From positions 62,001 to 126,000 of the forward strand of contig LLCB01000156.1 of assembly GCA_001414345.1 (NCBI GenBank): a DNA stretch of 64,000 nt, written 5' to 3'. The notes beneath the pieces are model-generated. The model was not told where the DNA came from. It searched no databases and worked only from the letters and a program-made list of their open reading frames with translations. The position numbers and the translations under genes were made by a program. Below are positions 24,576-36,691 of this stretch, piece after piece (within the stretch, counting starts at the first letter, position 1; every line of letters begins with the position of its first letter). Origin of the DNA: Hymenoscyphus infarciens (lineage: Eukaryota; Ascomycota; Leotiomycetes; Helotiales; Helotiaceae).

Positions 24576-25415
24576 TTCTTTTCCTTGCTTTTTCAACGAC
24601 CCATCTTCTCAAGTCTTTTTCATGATAAGCTGTGAGGTTTTCTAATAATACAAGAGAGCGAAAGAAACTACTTCAAGGAGAGTCGCATGTATGCGTGAGG
24701 TATCTTTTAGTTAAGTTATTTCTCGCTTAACCCACCTCAAAAGCAAAGATATATATTTTCATTATAGCAAACCACCAAAATAGAGACCTTACGCAACACA
24801 CCAAATCTCAAAAGATTCAACTTAAAAGTTCAATCTAGATCTGAATTGCTAATTGAAATCTTCCCAAGGCGCTGCTAAACTCTCTACACCCCCGCCCCCG
24901 TCCCACTGCTACCTTACAGTGCGTAAATCACACTTATTAAAACACTCTTTCTTATCTCTTGGAAAATATAACAACCATCCTGTAACGTCGAGCACCATAA
25001 TATACGCACATTCTTGTCGTCGTAGATAGTCTTCCCGAATCAAAGCCAAACTTAGAAAGAGTTCTTCTCTTCTAGACTACCACTCTACTATCTATTCTCA
25101 GAGAGGTACTTTCGATTAGACGAAACTGTCTAATTAAGTATTATTATTTATTCTAGAAGAGTTACTTTATTAGAAGAATTAGAAATTTGGTTTCTTGAAT
25201 TCGATTGTTCTAAGCATAATATTCGATGCCGAAGAGTGATAACCAAACCTCTTATAACATTGGTAAATATGAGGCATGAGTAGTATTATGTGTAAATCCT
25301 TAGAAGAGGAACGCGACATTTGTTGTCATACAATAGCAAAAGTTGAAGACAAATCCATGGCATGAAAAAACAAAGTTCCAAAAAGGGGGTTTTAATTTAC
25401 TATTCACATATAGTA
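24576..25415. other. Intergenic, no gene seen
   Basis: Mixed sequence with a partly AT-rich, RIP-like tract around 25080-25200. No coding signal. It ends at the 3' end of CWC24. Confidence 0.5.
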
Positions 25416-26414
25416 TTACTCTTCCTCCTCCTCCTCCTCCTCACTGACTTCTTCCCCAGCTTCTATGGCTCTTTGTCGCCGCTTAGCAGCACTAGCTCTC
25501 TTCCTCTCCAGCAACTTCTTCAACCCCTTCGCAACATTAAACACTCCCGAAGTCCCCGACCCACAAGCAGCACAACTAGGATCCTTCCGATACCTCTTCA
25601 ACGCACATCCCTCACAAAAATAATGTCCACACCTCGTAACAATAGGATCCTTATACTTCTCCCTACAAATAATACAGGCGAATGGTATTCCCTCTAACGC
25701 AGCATCATCGTCATCCGAGTCCTCTTCAGCCTCCCGATTCGCAGACGCTATTTTGGTGCCCGCGACTTTTTTCCCTTTGGTGACATTCTCCCATTCTTTG
25801 TCGAGTTGCCAGCCTTGTTTGTAGTCTTCTCTAGCGTGTAGGAATTTACAATTGTCCCCGAATCCGCAGAATCCTGTTTGTTTGTAATCTTTACACACAT
25901 CGGGTGCGAAATCTGTTACTGTGATTGTGCGAAGATTCGTAGGTGCTTTTACAGGACCAATCGAGCGATTCGGTGCATCAGGATTCTTCTGTATAAACGT
26001 AGTCGCATTCGCAAGCCCTTTATACGTCCCATCTGGCGCCGCAGATGTAGCAGGTGCTGTCCTCGTCGTCCCTAAGAGGTTCTTGGAAGATAAAGCATCG
26101 GTGGCGTTTTCATCGTACCAATTACTGGATTTGGTAGCGTCGTTGGAGCTTTTGATTGTGGTGCTTCGATCCGCGGTGTAATTTGAGGCCGTGAGATCAG
26201 TGTGGAGGGCGGGGTTGGACCGAGATGAGGCGGTGATTACGCCTGTGTTTTTCTTTCGGCGCTTGATTTTGCGGCCGTCTTCGTCTTCGGAAGAGGAGTA
26301 GGAGGAAGAGTCGGATGCTGGGGGTGGGGTGGCGGCGCGTTTGCGAAAGTTGGATTTGGATTTTGTGGTGCGCTTTTTGAAGATTGCCACCGGGGGAGCT
26401 TCTTCGGATTCCAT
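25416..26414 (-). CDS. CWC24: Pre-mRNA-splicing factor Cwc24 (RNF113 family)
   Basis: Spliceosomal protein that contacts the 5' splice site before catalytic activation. Single exon, 332 residues, starting MESEEAPPVA; a longer in-frame extension to 26456 lacks a supported ATG advantage. The N-terminus is Ser/Lys/Arg-rich with a basic cluster (KIKRRKK, about residues 49-55). A CCCH zinc finger follows (C174, C183, C189, H193: VCKDYKQTGFCGFGDNCKFLH). A C3HC4 RING finger comes next (C247, C250, C262, H264, C267, C270, C281, C284; CIICREKYKDP, CGHYFCEGCAL). The C-terminus ends in an acidic Glu tract encoded by a GAG/GAA run near 25420-25440. Domain order and length match fungal Cwc24. Confidence 0.96.
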   Translation of the reverse strand: MESEEAPPVAIFKKRTTKSKSNFRKRAATPPPASDSSSYSSSEDEDGRKIKRRKKNTGVITASSRSNPALHTDLTASNYTADRSTTIKSSNDATKSSNWYDENATDALSSKNLLGTTRTAPATSAAPDGTYKGLANATTFIQKNPDAPNRSIGPVKAPTNLRTITVTDFAPDVCKDYKQTGFCGFGDNCKFLHAREDYKQGWQLDKEWENVTKGKKVAGTKIASANREAEEDSDDDDAALEGIPFACIICREKYKDPIVTRCGHYFCEGCALKRYRKDPSCAACGSGTSGVFNVAKGLKKLLERKRASAAKRRQRAIEAGEEVSEEEEEEEE

Positions 26415-27562
26415 GTTCGTGTATTGCTGCTGTAGAGCTGATATGTAGAATATCACTTGTTAATTCGAGGTTGATGAGCCTTCAATAGACTCGTGCCAAG
26501 TGTTATAAGGTTGTTCAAGTGTTCAAGCTGTGTTGAAGCCAAGGTTGGGGACGAGGCTGAGATGAATGTTGACTCTTTGAACTCGGCTGACAAAAGTTGA
26601 TAGTTGATGCCTGACAAACCCAGGCCGCCAGGCAGAAAGAAGCTGGTGGAAGGTAAAAAGAAATGGAGCTCCCGTTCCACTTTTATGCTGTTTACTTTAC
26701 ACATGGGATGCTGGTCGGTGTCAGTCGGAAGGAGCAAGGATTTTCCCCGGGATATCCTGCGCTTTCAACCTCAATCTCATAAAATTGCAAGTTAATGCGT
26801 CCTAGACCCTGTGGTCACTATGACAATGGCCAGCTAAGGAGAAAAGTAAATAAGACTAGTAATACTCTACTCCCTCCTCACCCTATTGATTGAATTGTTT
26901 TCATGGTCGAATTTGGGTACGAAAAGAGTCAGATATCCCGTGTAAACATCCCTCACTCTTCCACCAATCAGCATCCTCCCTCCCATAAAAACATCCAAAC
27001 AAGCGAGGCACGCAGAAGAGAAAATCGGCAACCTTGGAAGGCGTAGCAGAGCACATCACGCTGTTTTTATCGAGATCGACACGACCATCGGTCGCCATCT
27101 CCTCTCCCATCGACACCTGCAACGCGATAACCGCTGACGATATTCTCCTACGGAACCCCTCCATCTGCCTGCAACATCCAGGCGTTGGGGTGAATATCTC
27201 TCGGGTTCGCGTCATATTTAATTCTTCGTCGGGAATTGCCTGCAATCCACCAACGCGCCATCAACCCCCCTTAGCAACCGCCCTAGAGGATCGCCAGAAT
27301 TATTTAGTTGTCAACAACGCAACAATACAAAAACACCTCCCAGGTACGACCTCACTTCTCCGTATCTCCTGGTACCAAGTCGTACCATCCAGTAGGTACT
27401 GATATTTCGTCCTGTCCAGATTCGCTCATACCATCCGACGCCCTAACCCTCATCCCGCCAATCCAACCCGGAATTGGGAGGAGCCCGTGTTCACGAGAGG
27501 GGAGTTGGAGTAGGGTAGAGACGACGGCGCCTTGAGAGGTGTCTCAACCTGACAGCAACATC
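26415..27562. other. Divergent intergenic region CWC24 / ApsA
   Basis: 1.15 kb between two genes transcribed away from each other, so it should hold both promoters. Open frames here have no recognisable motif and lie in the likely 5' leaders. Confidence 0.55.
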
Positions 27563-30500
27563 ATGGCGACTTCATTAGCGACGGACCACCCGTCCTTGGC
27601 CTCACAGGACATGCCACTCGATACACAGGATATGGATCCATTTTCCACAGGTTCTGCCGGCTCAAATCACCACCGGTTCTCCAATTTCGACACAAAATTA
27701 TTTGCCCTGAGCCCCGCCACTTCCCCGGAGCAAGCAAAACGTGCGTTGGAAGCACACCTCAAGGAGACGGAGAAACGTATTGAGAGTGCCTCCAAGCTCG
27801 GAAACGACCTTGTGGAACAACGAAAGGCACTCGAGGAGCGATTGGTGGATGTTGAGAAGCAACAGAGCGATTCCGAATTATCACCAGAACTGCGCCAGAA
27901 ATTGTCCGACATCGAGAAGGAATACAATGAGGTGGGTCGCGAGAGCGCCAGGGCTTTTTTGCCAAAGTCCAGAGTCTCCAGCGCTGAAATGGCTGGATCT
28001 CCGTTTGCGGGTGACAAGGTAATGAGATTCTTGCCTCCAATGTCTCAGGTTGGTACTAATGTATACAGCGATCTCTGAGCCCTTCGAAAGGCCCTTCGAA
28101 ATTCGAAAGCCAAGCTACAAACTCTCCCTCTAAACTGAGCGTACCTAGTCGAAAGCAACGAAATCAGCCATCGAATCGTGTTCACGACATCGAATTTGCC
28201 ACGGAAATCAGTACATCTCTGTTATCCCAGGTGCGACATCTACAAAATCTGCTATCTGAAAAGGAAGAAGCCTTAAAGACGGTAACGTATGAAAAGTCGA
28301 AACTGGAGGTGGAGGCAGAAGGCTTCAGTCAACGCCTGAGAAGTCTCGATGAGAGCGAACATCGATACAAGGACGAGAATTGGAATCTGGAAACACAGAT
28401 CCACGAGTATATGGCAGCCGCAAAGGAAGCAGCAGAACGGGAAAAGAAGTTGACTCAAAGTCTGAATATAGCCCAATTGGAGAAGAGTACCGCCCAAAAA
28501 GAGCTGGACGAAATCAAAGTCAACCATGCGAAGCTTACTGAGGACCACCAGGCCGCAGTTAAACACCATGATGTTGAATTGGGTAGTGCGAGACGAACCA
28601 TAACGATGGCCGAGAATGAACGAGGTGCCCTGCAACGGAAAATCGAAGAATTGGCAGGTCAAAATACCGAACTTGCGAAAGCTTTTGCACACCAAAGAGG
28701 CAGACTCGAAGACCGTGAACAGGTTCGTGAGCTTGGCGAGGAGGATTTCGAGACCGCTCATGATGATATTACACCTGAACATTCTCCACCGCCTTCTCCG
28801 GTCAAGGGCACCCCACGTCACAGCTTATTGGAATCGGAGACTCTCAAGAGCTCATTGCACCATGCTCACCGAATGATTCAGCAACTGAAGGGAAATATCC
28901 ATCGGGAGAAGACCGAAAAGTTGGAGCTTAAGCGTATGCTGCAAGATGCTAGAGATGATTTGGACGCCCGCCGAAGTGAAGGTGGAATGACATCTGCGAC
29001 AAAGAGAAACCGAAAGGTGGACTCGAGAGAATTCAAAAAGCCAGCAAGACCAGGACAGTTGGGTGGATTGAGAAGTAGCAGAAGCGATGTTCTTTTCGAT
29101 GATCCAAACTGGGAAGAGGATAGTGGTCAACCAAGTCCGACCCGACCCAGAGCCTCTATTAACCCCCTTGCTGGGATATCTTCATCATACCAAGATTCGA
29201 CCGACCACTTCGAGACAGCAAACGAGACGAGTGATGCAGCTTTCGAAACAGCAAACGAACGTGGTACAGAAACTGAAGACTTCCAAACTGGTCACGAGGA
29301 AATGAGTGGTAGTGATGAATTGACGGAAACTGAAGGTGGCCCCGCTGTAGCTGGTAAACGACCTACGCCCCCTCAACTCCAGCAACCAGGAAATCGCCGC
29401 TCATACCAAAGTACTGCTTCGACGTCTGCTGACGAAGAATACGATTATGATGAAGTCAAGACCCCAACTGATAAACAGCCACGCCTTCGACTTAAACTCA
29501 GTCGAGGAAACAACAGACGCTCCAGAGTTGCTAGCGAGGAGCCCTCTTTCCGAGGCAGTCCGGCAAGCTTTGCGAACAGCAGCAGAAATGGTACTCCACA
29601 GGCAGCAGGCCAGAGCTTGTTTGCCGAGTTGGGCGATATGAGCGATGGAGACGACTCATTAATGGGAGGCACTCCAGGAGGTCGCAGTGCATTCACTTCT
29701 CCGTCCGGAACACCAGCAGCATCAAGAGCATCGTCAAGACCAGGAACTGCAAAGAATACACCGGCACCACATTCTCTTCCACCCCCAGTTCCCAAATTGC
29801 CAATGGTTGATTCTTCTATGATGACAGAGCCTTGGGAACCAGAGCCAAAGACACCATCTACTGCTGTCCCAATACTTGAAGGTGCAGCTGGAGGTGCAGT
29901 AGGCGGTCTAATTGCAGGTGCTTCGGTGAGCGAGATGATGCAGAGAATGAGAGATAGCCAAGCTTCCGCGGGAACACAAGTTGAGATGGAAACTTCGCCT
30001 ACCGTGGCTCAATCATCAACCGGAACACAAGTTGGGATTGAAACTTCGGATGCAGCAAGTCAATGGCATGGAGAGCAGGTTCATACTTCAGATGCTGCCA
30101 GCCAATGGCATGGAGAGCAGGTTCAAACTTCAGATGCTGCCAGTCAGTGGCATGAAGAGCAGCTTAAAGAGGTACCTTTGGCGACTCAAGAAACCTTCCG
30201 GCCGATTTCAGCATCAACCTATAGCGACAACAGTTCTCAATATGATGACCCTACAGCTATGGATGAGAAGTTATCTAGCTTCCCGTCTCCGCCACATTCT
30301 CGTGCCGAGACTCCACTGGTTAACCTTTCTGCAATCAAGTCAAGCCCTGCGCCTTTGACAATATCCACAATTTATTCTGAACATGTCGAACCAATAGAGC
30401 CCGAAGAGATTGAATCTCCAATTGTCGCTCCAGTCGTTGCTCCAATCGTCCCCGAGGTTGCACCAGCACCTGCTACTCCTATCAAGCATGTGCCCGCCCC

Positions 30501-32493
30501 ATTAGTATTCTCTTCTCTTCAGTTCGTGGATATGGAGCCAATTGAGGCTCTTTCACCAAGAAGCCCCAAGAGAAATGCTATGATCATTCCAAGGGATGAG
30601 TCGGATACTGAAGTTTCGTCCAAGGCAGTAGAGATCAACGATAAGCCCGAGCCATCAACACCCAAAGCAAGCCTACTTGGCTCTGTCTTTGGTTGGAAAT
30701 CAAACAAAACACCGTCTACTCCTGTCATTGCCGAGGACGAAACTCGTCAATCGCCTAGTGCTTCTCCACGAGTTGAGACACCAGAGTCGCAGCGGCCATT
30801 CAAGGAATTGTCCAACAACACCAACGAGAGATCGCCCAAGAAGGCCCGCGTTGAGATGACAGACGAGAGCTCTCAAACATCTCTCACTGCCACAAAAATT
30901 GATGAGATGCTTCAATTGGAGAGACAAGATTCAGTTATCCTTCAGGATGGTCCGAAGTCACCTACTTCCCCAACACGAGCTCTTCATTCTGCTGCTCGAT
31001 CCAGAAAATCGCAGGATAGCATTGGAAGTGTTGGCAAACCTCATGAGGCTGCTTTTGTTCCACCGAAGAGACCAACGAGTGCTGCAAGCTCGAGACACGG
31101 ATCGATTTCAAGCATCCACCCGCCACTTCCTGCCGACTCCAAGCAAGTCATCGCTGCAGCAGCACAACGTACTGGTTCATCTCATGGTTCACCGGGAGCG
31201 CTGGCTGTACGCTCTGGTTCCGCTAATGGACCCTCGGGACTTGGGTCGCCTACTGTTGGTAGCATGGGACCTCCATTGTATCCTGCTTCCGCTCTCCGCA
31301 ATGGTGCCTTCAGACCTCGTACTCCAAGTTCTCAGCCCCCAATGAGCCCATCACTAAAGGATGGTACAACACCACGACCGATGCACTCGTCTGGTGGCAT
31401 TCCGCAATCGCCTACCGGAACTGGTGCAAGATCTCGTCGATCGTCAGTCTCATCGTTTGCATCTGAGCTTGACACGCGCTTCAACATTCGAGGCATGCCA
31501 ATGCCCCAAGGCGTGGATCCCAATACTGATCCGAGAATGATTAATGCCATCACGCAAACTATGATTGGTGAATATCTTTGGAAATACACCCGTAAGGCAG
31601 GTCGTGGAGCAATGTCAGAAAACAGACATCGTCGCTATTTCTGGGTCCACCCATACACCAGAACTTTGTACTGGAGTGATCGAGATCCATCCTCGGCAGG
31701 TAGAGCTGAACTCAGGGCGAAGAGTGTTCCAATTGAAGCTGTCAGAGTTGTCACAGATGACAACCCGATGCCACCAGGACTTCATCGCAAGAGTTTGATC
31801 ATTATGACACCAGGCCGAGCTGTCAAATTCACCGCAACAACTGGCCAGCGTCATGAGACTTGGTTCAATGCTCTATCATACCTACTTCTGAGAACTGGCG
31901 AGGATGCAGTCGCTGATACCCACGATCTCGCCAATGAGTCTTTGTCCAGAGAAGATGTCGCGGAATTCAATCCTGGATTTGGCAACAACAAGACTCCCCG
32001 GGGTCCTGCCTCGCTTTCCTCGTACAATAGCCGTACTACCCGCAATGAGTCTCAGTCCAGACGGACTTCCATGAATGCTGCGCATAACACGAGTGCCACC
32101 CGTCCATCTGTGGGGACCCTGTCGCGTTTGAGTAGTTATATGATTGGAAGTTCGAGGAGTAGACATAGCATGGGTAATGGTGGGGGCATATATGAAGCTA
32201 GCGAGGTCCACGACAGCGCTGAGGATCTGAGGGAGATGATCGAGAAGCAGGATCGGGAGAGTGATAGGTTGGAGAATGTTAGGGCTTGTTGTGATGGTAT
32301 GTCAACCTTCTTCCCTCTCCATGAAGACATTTCTAACTTGAGTCTCACAGGTAAACATGATGTTGGTCACCTGCATACTAGCTCAGCCAAAGGCCGTCAT
32401 TCTCAGCAGGCTAATAGTATTGGTGCTTCGGGCTCGCGGCCTGGTGGACAGAGAGCGAAGAGTCGGACTAGTGTGATGAGGCGTACGGACTGA
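27563..32493 (+). CDS. apsA: Cortical nuclear-migration protein ApsA/Num1 (coiled coil plus C-terminal PH)
   Basis: Anchors dynein to the cell cortex for nuclear migration. Model: exons 27563-28018, 28069-32296 and 32351-32493; 4827 nt, 1608 residues. The last intron is 54 nt (GTATGT..TTCTAAC..CACAG) and would read through without a stop if retained. Start at ATG 27563 gives MATSLATDHPSL. Residues about 55-120 and 190-445 are long heptad coiled coils. The middle (about 450-1300) is low-complexity, Ser/Pro/Thr-rich. About residues 811-855 hold three tandem copies of SDAASQWHGEQ plus a linker; another short repeat, FETANE, occurs near 590. A PH domain of the Num1 type sits at about 1310-1430 (GEYLWKYTRK, HRRYFWVHPYTRTLYWS, RHETWFNALSYLLLRT) and would bind PI(4,5)P2. 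The extreme C-terminus is basic. Confidence 0.95.
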
Positions 32494-33226
32494 TAGGTTT
32501 CGACATACCCATAATCTCTTGGGAATTTTCTTTAATTGTCTTTCTTGTACTTCACGAAGTTCATGTCTTTCCTTGATTCGAGTGGTGGATTTTTTTGTTT
32601 GTTTGTTACTGCTAATGCGCGATCTACGGAGAGCGTTTAACGTCTTTTTCTTTGCCCGTTTTCTGTTGTATGCTACGCACGGCCTAAGCACTCACACTAC
32701 GATCGATTCTTTTTTAATCCGAGATATTTTACTTTTAAAACTTTGTTCTTTAGTAGTAATTGATGACCCCCCTCTTCTTCTCTAGATGTGTTTTTGAGGG
32801 GAAGGGAATGGAATGATAAATGGAATGGCATAATTTCGCAAATGGCAGAAAGTTTACCTTGATGCTCTCCCCTTTTTTTTGTCTGTGTTGATTTTGTTTG
32901 TGTGTGTGTGTGACAATTGGCGTATGTGGTTGTACCTTACTTGGTGGTTTTGGTAATGAATTGGGTGAGAGGCTAGGGTGGTGCTGTGGTTGGAGGAGGC
33001 GGGAGGAGGAGGCGGGAAGGAGGGAGGATGGTAGGGGCGAGGGAAGGATGGTGAGAGGGGAAGGGAGGAATGTAGGTAAAATGCTATATACATATTCTGC
33101 TTCTTCTGCTTTTGCTTCGTATTTTGTGAGGTAGGGCCCTTTGGCAGCATTGGAAAAGTCCCGTTTCACATTCCGATCCTGAGAAGCATTTACGAGTGAT
33201 TTTCTAACCGACGCTTCCTTCCCTTT
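32494..33226. other. Intergenic 3' of ApsA
   Basis: No gene. T-rich 3' flank at first, a short GT run at about 32897-32912, then a G-rich GGAGG/GGGAGG stretch at 32990-33070. Confidence 0.55.
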
Positions 33227-33820
33227 TCAGCACGCACTTTCCACCCTCCTAACTCTCACCTCCCCTGTAACAGCATTCTCCCTAGCTGCTAGTACCTCCA
33301 AAAAACACCTTTCCTCAAACGCAATCACCGAATCAAGTATAGCGTTCTTATCACGGACTTCGGCCGCGAACTCGTTCTCCCTTAGCGACTTCCTTATCCC
33401 TGTAGATGTGCTCCCCGAAAAAAAAAGACCCCACTGTCCCAATGCCGTGATTCCTGTTAGGGACTGTGGAGGGAAGGGTGGCGTGGGAGTGGATGTTGAA
33501 TTCTGCTAGCTGTGCTGAAATTTTTCTTTTGGTTGCTAGTTGTTGAAGTATGTTTTTGAAGTCCTTGTTGCTGATTAGGTTACGCCTTTGCTTTTGTTTA
33601 TAATATGGGAGCTCTTGATCTCTTCCCACTTTAGTTCTTTTCTATACTTCTCGGCTCTGCGTAAGGCTGAGTTGTTCAAGTTGAAATATTCACTGTACCG
33701 CGATTGAATCACTTCCCTTCTTTGAATACGCATTCTCTCTATGTTTACAAGCTGACCTAGGTCGTTTTCTATCTTAACAAGCCGAAATTTGCGAACGGAG
33801 ATATGCGAGTGTTATGATTT
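33227..33820 (-). pseudogene. Frameshifted gene remnant, product unknown
   Basis: Reading the minus strand from about 33820, one frame encodes a charged, helix-rich protein (VRKFRLVKIENDLGQLVNIE, RRAEKYRKEL). A plausible 59-nt intron (GTGGGAAG..CGTAACCTAATCAG) joins it to NNKDFKNILQQLATKRKISA. The frame then breaks at a run of nine T (minus strand) at about 33417-33425: coding sense continues one base out of register as SGSTSTGIRKSLRENEF...VIAFEERCFLEVLAARE and stops at 33227. A run of eight T would keep one frame. So it is either a decaying gene or a homopolymer sequencing error. The 5' end is not identified: a stop lies just upstream, so a further exon must exist if the gene is real. No family recognised. 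Confidence 0.45.
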
Positions 33821-33839
33821 AATGTGGTGATGGACTGTT

Positions 33840-34508
33840 GGTGTGCTGAATGGAGCATTTCTTGGCGATATTTTTCGCCTTGTTCGCGGTGTATATTGTT
33901 TTTGGTAAGGTTTGGAGAGGAACAATTTGGGGGAGAGTTGTCATTATGTGAGAGTTCTGACGTGAGTTTCTCGTAAGCGTGCTACGAAGGTTCCAAGGCC
34001 TTAGAACCTTGGACTAGTCCCCTAGTCTGGACGGTTTCTTGTGATATTTAGAGACATCCTTTTGCAAGAGAGGTGAGCATTACTCTACGAACATGCCATC
34101 GAGTGGACGTCGTATATTTACGAACATTGGTGTAGAATATTTAGGAGAATCAAGGATATCGGACAAGACTTTGAATTATCCTTGAGGTACTAAGGTAAGA
34201 GTAGCTGTTCGCAGAGTAAAACCCATTTCACCTACCAAAGATAAAAATCATACCAGGGCCCTTTATGGATCAGACAGCTTTAGAAATAATCTCTCCTCGC
34301 AAGTTCTCCACCCAAGGAAAAATGATACTTCATACCCGAAGTTACGTTTCCCAGTCCAGCCCACAATATCCCCCCCACCACTCCCCACTTTTGCACCTAT
34401 GTAAATCCACTTCCCTACATCTCTTCCACACACAAATGGACCTTACATTCACTTTCGAAAACTTATACACAAATAATTGCGCCGTCCACATCTCAAAAGA
34501 GAAATCTC
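33840..34508. other. Intergenic with nested inverted repeats
   Basis: No gene. At 33987-34012 there are overlapping inverted repeats: AAGGTTC (33987-33993) with GAACCTT (34004-34010), and CCAAGG with CCTTGG, around a central AAGGCCTT, followed directly by GGACTAGTCC-like palindromic bases to about 34028. Confidence 0.6.
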
Positions 34509-34607
34509 GGGGATGTAACTCAGTGGTAGAGTGCCTCGTTTGCATTCTGTATTCCGATACAGTAATATGATTCGATGAAGTCCTGGTTTCGATCACCAGC
34601 TTCTCCA
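34509..34607 (+). tRNA. tRNA-Ala (TGC) with intron
   Basis: Acceptor GGGGATG, D-arm with A-box TAACTCAGTGG, anticodon stem CCTCG with loop TTTGCAT, anticodon TGC. An intron of about 26-27 nt follows base 37, the canonical site. Then come 3' stem CGATG, variable AAGTC, T-arm CTGGT-TTCGATC-ACCAG (five perfect pairs) and 3' acceptor CTTCTCC. One mismatch in the anticodon stem (28-42) and one T-T plus one G-T pair in the acceptor stem make it slightly imperfect, so a pseudo-tRNA cannot be excluded. Boundaries include the discriminator base. Confidence 0.75.
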
Positions 34608-35332
34608 TTTTCTTTTTGCTTTTGTTCAAATGCCCATTGCTTGCCTTTCTTGTAATTCCTCCAGGGAATTAAGCGAGAAGAACTCGAGCTAGTTGATACA
34701 GTGCTAAGATAATATGATGTCACAAGAAAATGAGGTCACATGACACCCCATTTTCCCTGTATATATAGCAGAGTTTTCACCTCCAAATGCAAGGCTCCTT
34801 AGAGCGTTTTCAACCCAGTTTTGTGCGTCATATATGAAAGTCTAGGATAATTTAAGCTCTGTAAGATGGCTACATAACTTGTGAAGGCCTTTTATCTTTC
34901 GAATTTGAATATTAATTTCTGGCTTCAATTTTCTCAAATTTGCTGGGCCACTGCGTAACAATCCCACAATTCTATGGCTCTGAGATCACCCCAAAATGCT
35001 CACGTTCCTTCTATCACAGTCGCAACTTGATCCAATGTCGACAGAATAGGATGTTGGGGCTATATGCATATGCAAGTCCTCAAATCAATGAACGACTCGT
35101 ACCCATAGTGGCTAGTATAAATATAGAAATGAACTCCTGAATCCTTCCACTCTATACTCACATGAAATACCCAACCCCAAATTCTGCTCTCGCTCTCTAC
35201 TTCAGCGAAGTTTCCTATCTAAATGCAAAAAGGTTATCGGGTGAGATGATTTGTACACTTCCCGATTCATGAAACTAGACCTCGATATATCAGGGATAGG
35301 GGTTAGTTATTTAAATCCCCCCTTTCTTCGTA
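34608..35332. other. Intergenic, no gene seen
   Basis: No coding signal. A TATA-like TGTATATATAGCA lies at about 34757. Confidence 0.5.
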
Positions 35333-36365
35333 ATGAGCTTGATGCTGATGCTGATTGTAAACGATGTTCTCATCGGTTTTGTAGGAACAGCATACATCAC
35401 ACTCGCACTCCTCATTCTACGATACCTCATCGGTTTCCCTCCCGCTAACCCTGAAGACTCGGAGAACAAGATCGATATCGTTTTTCACCACTGGTTTTGG
35501 AAATGGATTGACAGCCACCCGAGAAATGGGCAGGCCCTTTGAGATTTGTAACTCTCATATCTACTTCTTTGTTTTCCCTTTCTCCTCTATTTAAACACTA
35601 ATTTCCTGAGAAGATAATCCTAGCCAATGAGCAACACCCAAATCATGACCAGCCACTCCATCCTCTTCGGCGGATTCTGACAACTCAATTGTGGGCTCTC
35701 AATGTTTCCCTGGCAGATTGTAGTTTTCCTTGCTTGGTTCTCAGTTTCGACGCATTTGACCCCTATCACTTTTTCCGGCGTTATGTACGTGTTGATCAGG
35801 GCTTTAGGGGGCTGCTGCTAGGACTCATGGGATTGCTGATGGTTATTTTGGTATTTAGACTTTTGCCTGCGGGTTGGGGGTGTATTTTAGATAGCCCGGG
35901 TAGAAATAGAAAAGGTTTCCTGGGACGCCAGTGAAGTGTTATATTGAAAAGATTTTCAATAAGCAGGGGACAGTGAGTGAGGTGCAGATTTTCTCTTTAG
36001 TTACTTCCCAGTTAGTTCACATTGTTAGCTTAGCAAGTAGGGGGGTCAGAATGTTTCCACGTAGCTCAAACCTTTGTAGGGAATGTGGAAGACCTAAACC
36101 CGGAAGGGCAAGTAAGAGGATCATAGAGAAGCTAGGGGGGTTGAAGATTGGAGGGCGGAGACTGTTTTGGTTTCATAGCTTGAGGATCTTTTGCTTGCTT
36201 ATTGCGACAGCGATTGTTGACATTGGCGAGTCCTTGTTTTGGGAGGTTTGTCCCATTCCCGCGGGTTTAGAAAGAGGACTAACTAGAATCCGATTTTCTG
36301 GTTCATATTTCCTCTGGCTTGGGAACAATGTATTTATTTTAGACGAGGCATTTAGCCAAAAATGA
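35333..36365 (+). pseudogene. Broken polytopic membrane protein gene
   Basis: Consecutive plus-strand segments in changing frames look like parts of one fungal multi-TM protein. They are: 35333-35542, with two hydrophobic stretches (GFVGTAYITLALLILRYLIG); 35702-35820, with WQIVVFLAWFSVSTHLTPITF; then, one base out of frame, FRRYVRVDQGFRGLLLGLMG and ILVFRLLPAGWG (about 35778-35880); then, out of frame again, PVKCYIEKIF (about 35928-35957); and finally LRIFCLLIATAIVDIGESLFWE (about 36180-36245). The AWFS-x-THL, LPxG and PxKCYxE motifs are familiar to me from uncharacterised fungal membrane proteins. The first break fits loss of one T in the TTTTT run at about 35769-35774. No intron placement repairs all breaks. 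Confidence 0.45.
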
Positions 36366-36691
36366 GCAAGTGGTACCGAAAGAAGACTCCTAGGGATTTG
36401 GGCAGCGGACACCGATGTTTCTTCTGATACTACCTGTGCTGAGTTTCTGGGAAAGCTATTTTGGTATTTGATAAGACACCAGTTCATTGATGAAAAAGAA
36501 TAAGTACTAACTGCTGATAGAAGCTATGATGAAAAAGGAGGAAAGAGAGGTTCCCTTCGTTTCGACAAGCTTAGACAAACCCAAGAATAATAGAAGCGGA
36601 GGAACCCACATCGCTGGTCAATAGCTCTCACCCATGGCCTTCCTTTCTCATCCACTCCCGCAATTTCTACTCGGACAGATGGAGTCAAGAC
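36366..36691. other. Spacer between membrane-protein remnants
   Basis: No coding signal of its own. It may belong to the decayed locus on either side. Confidence 0.4.
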
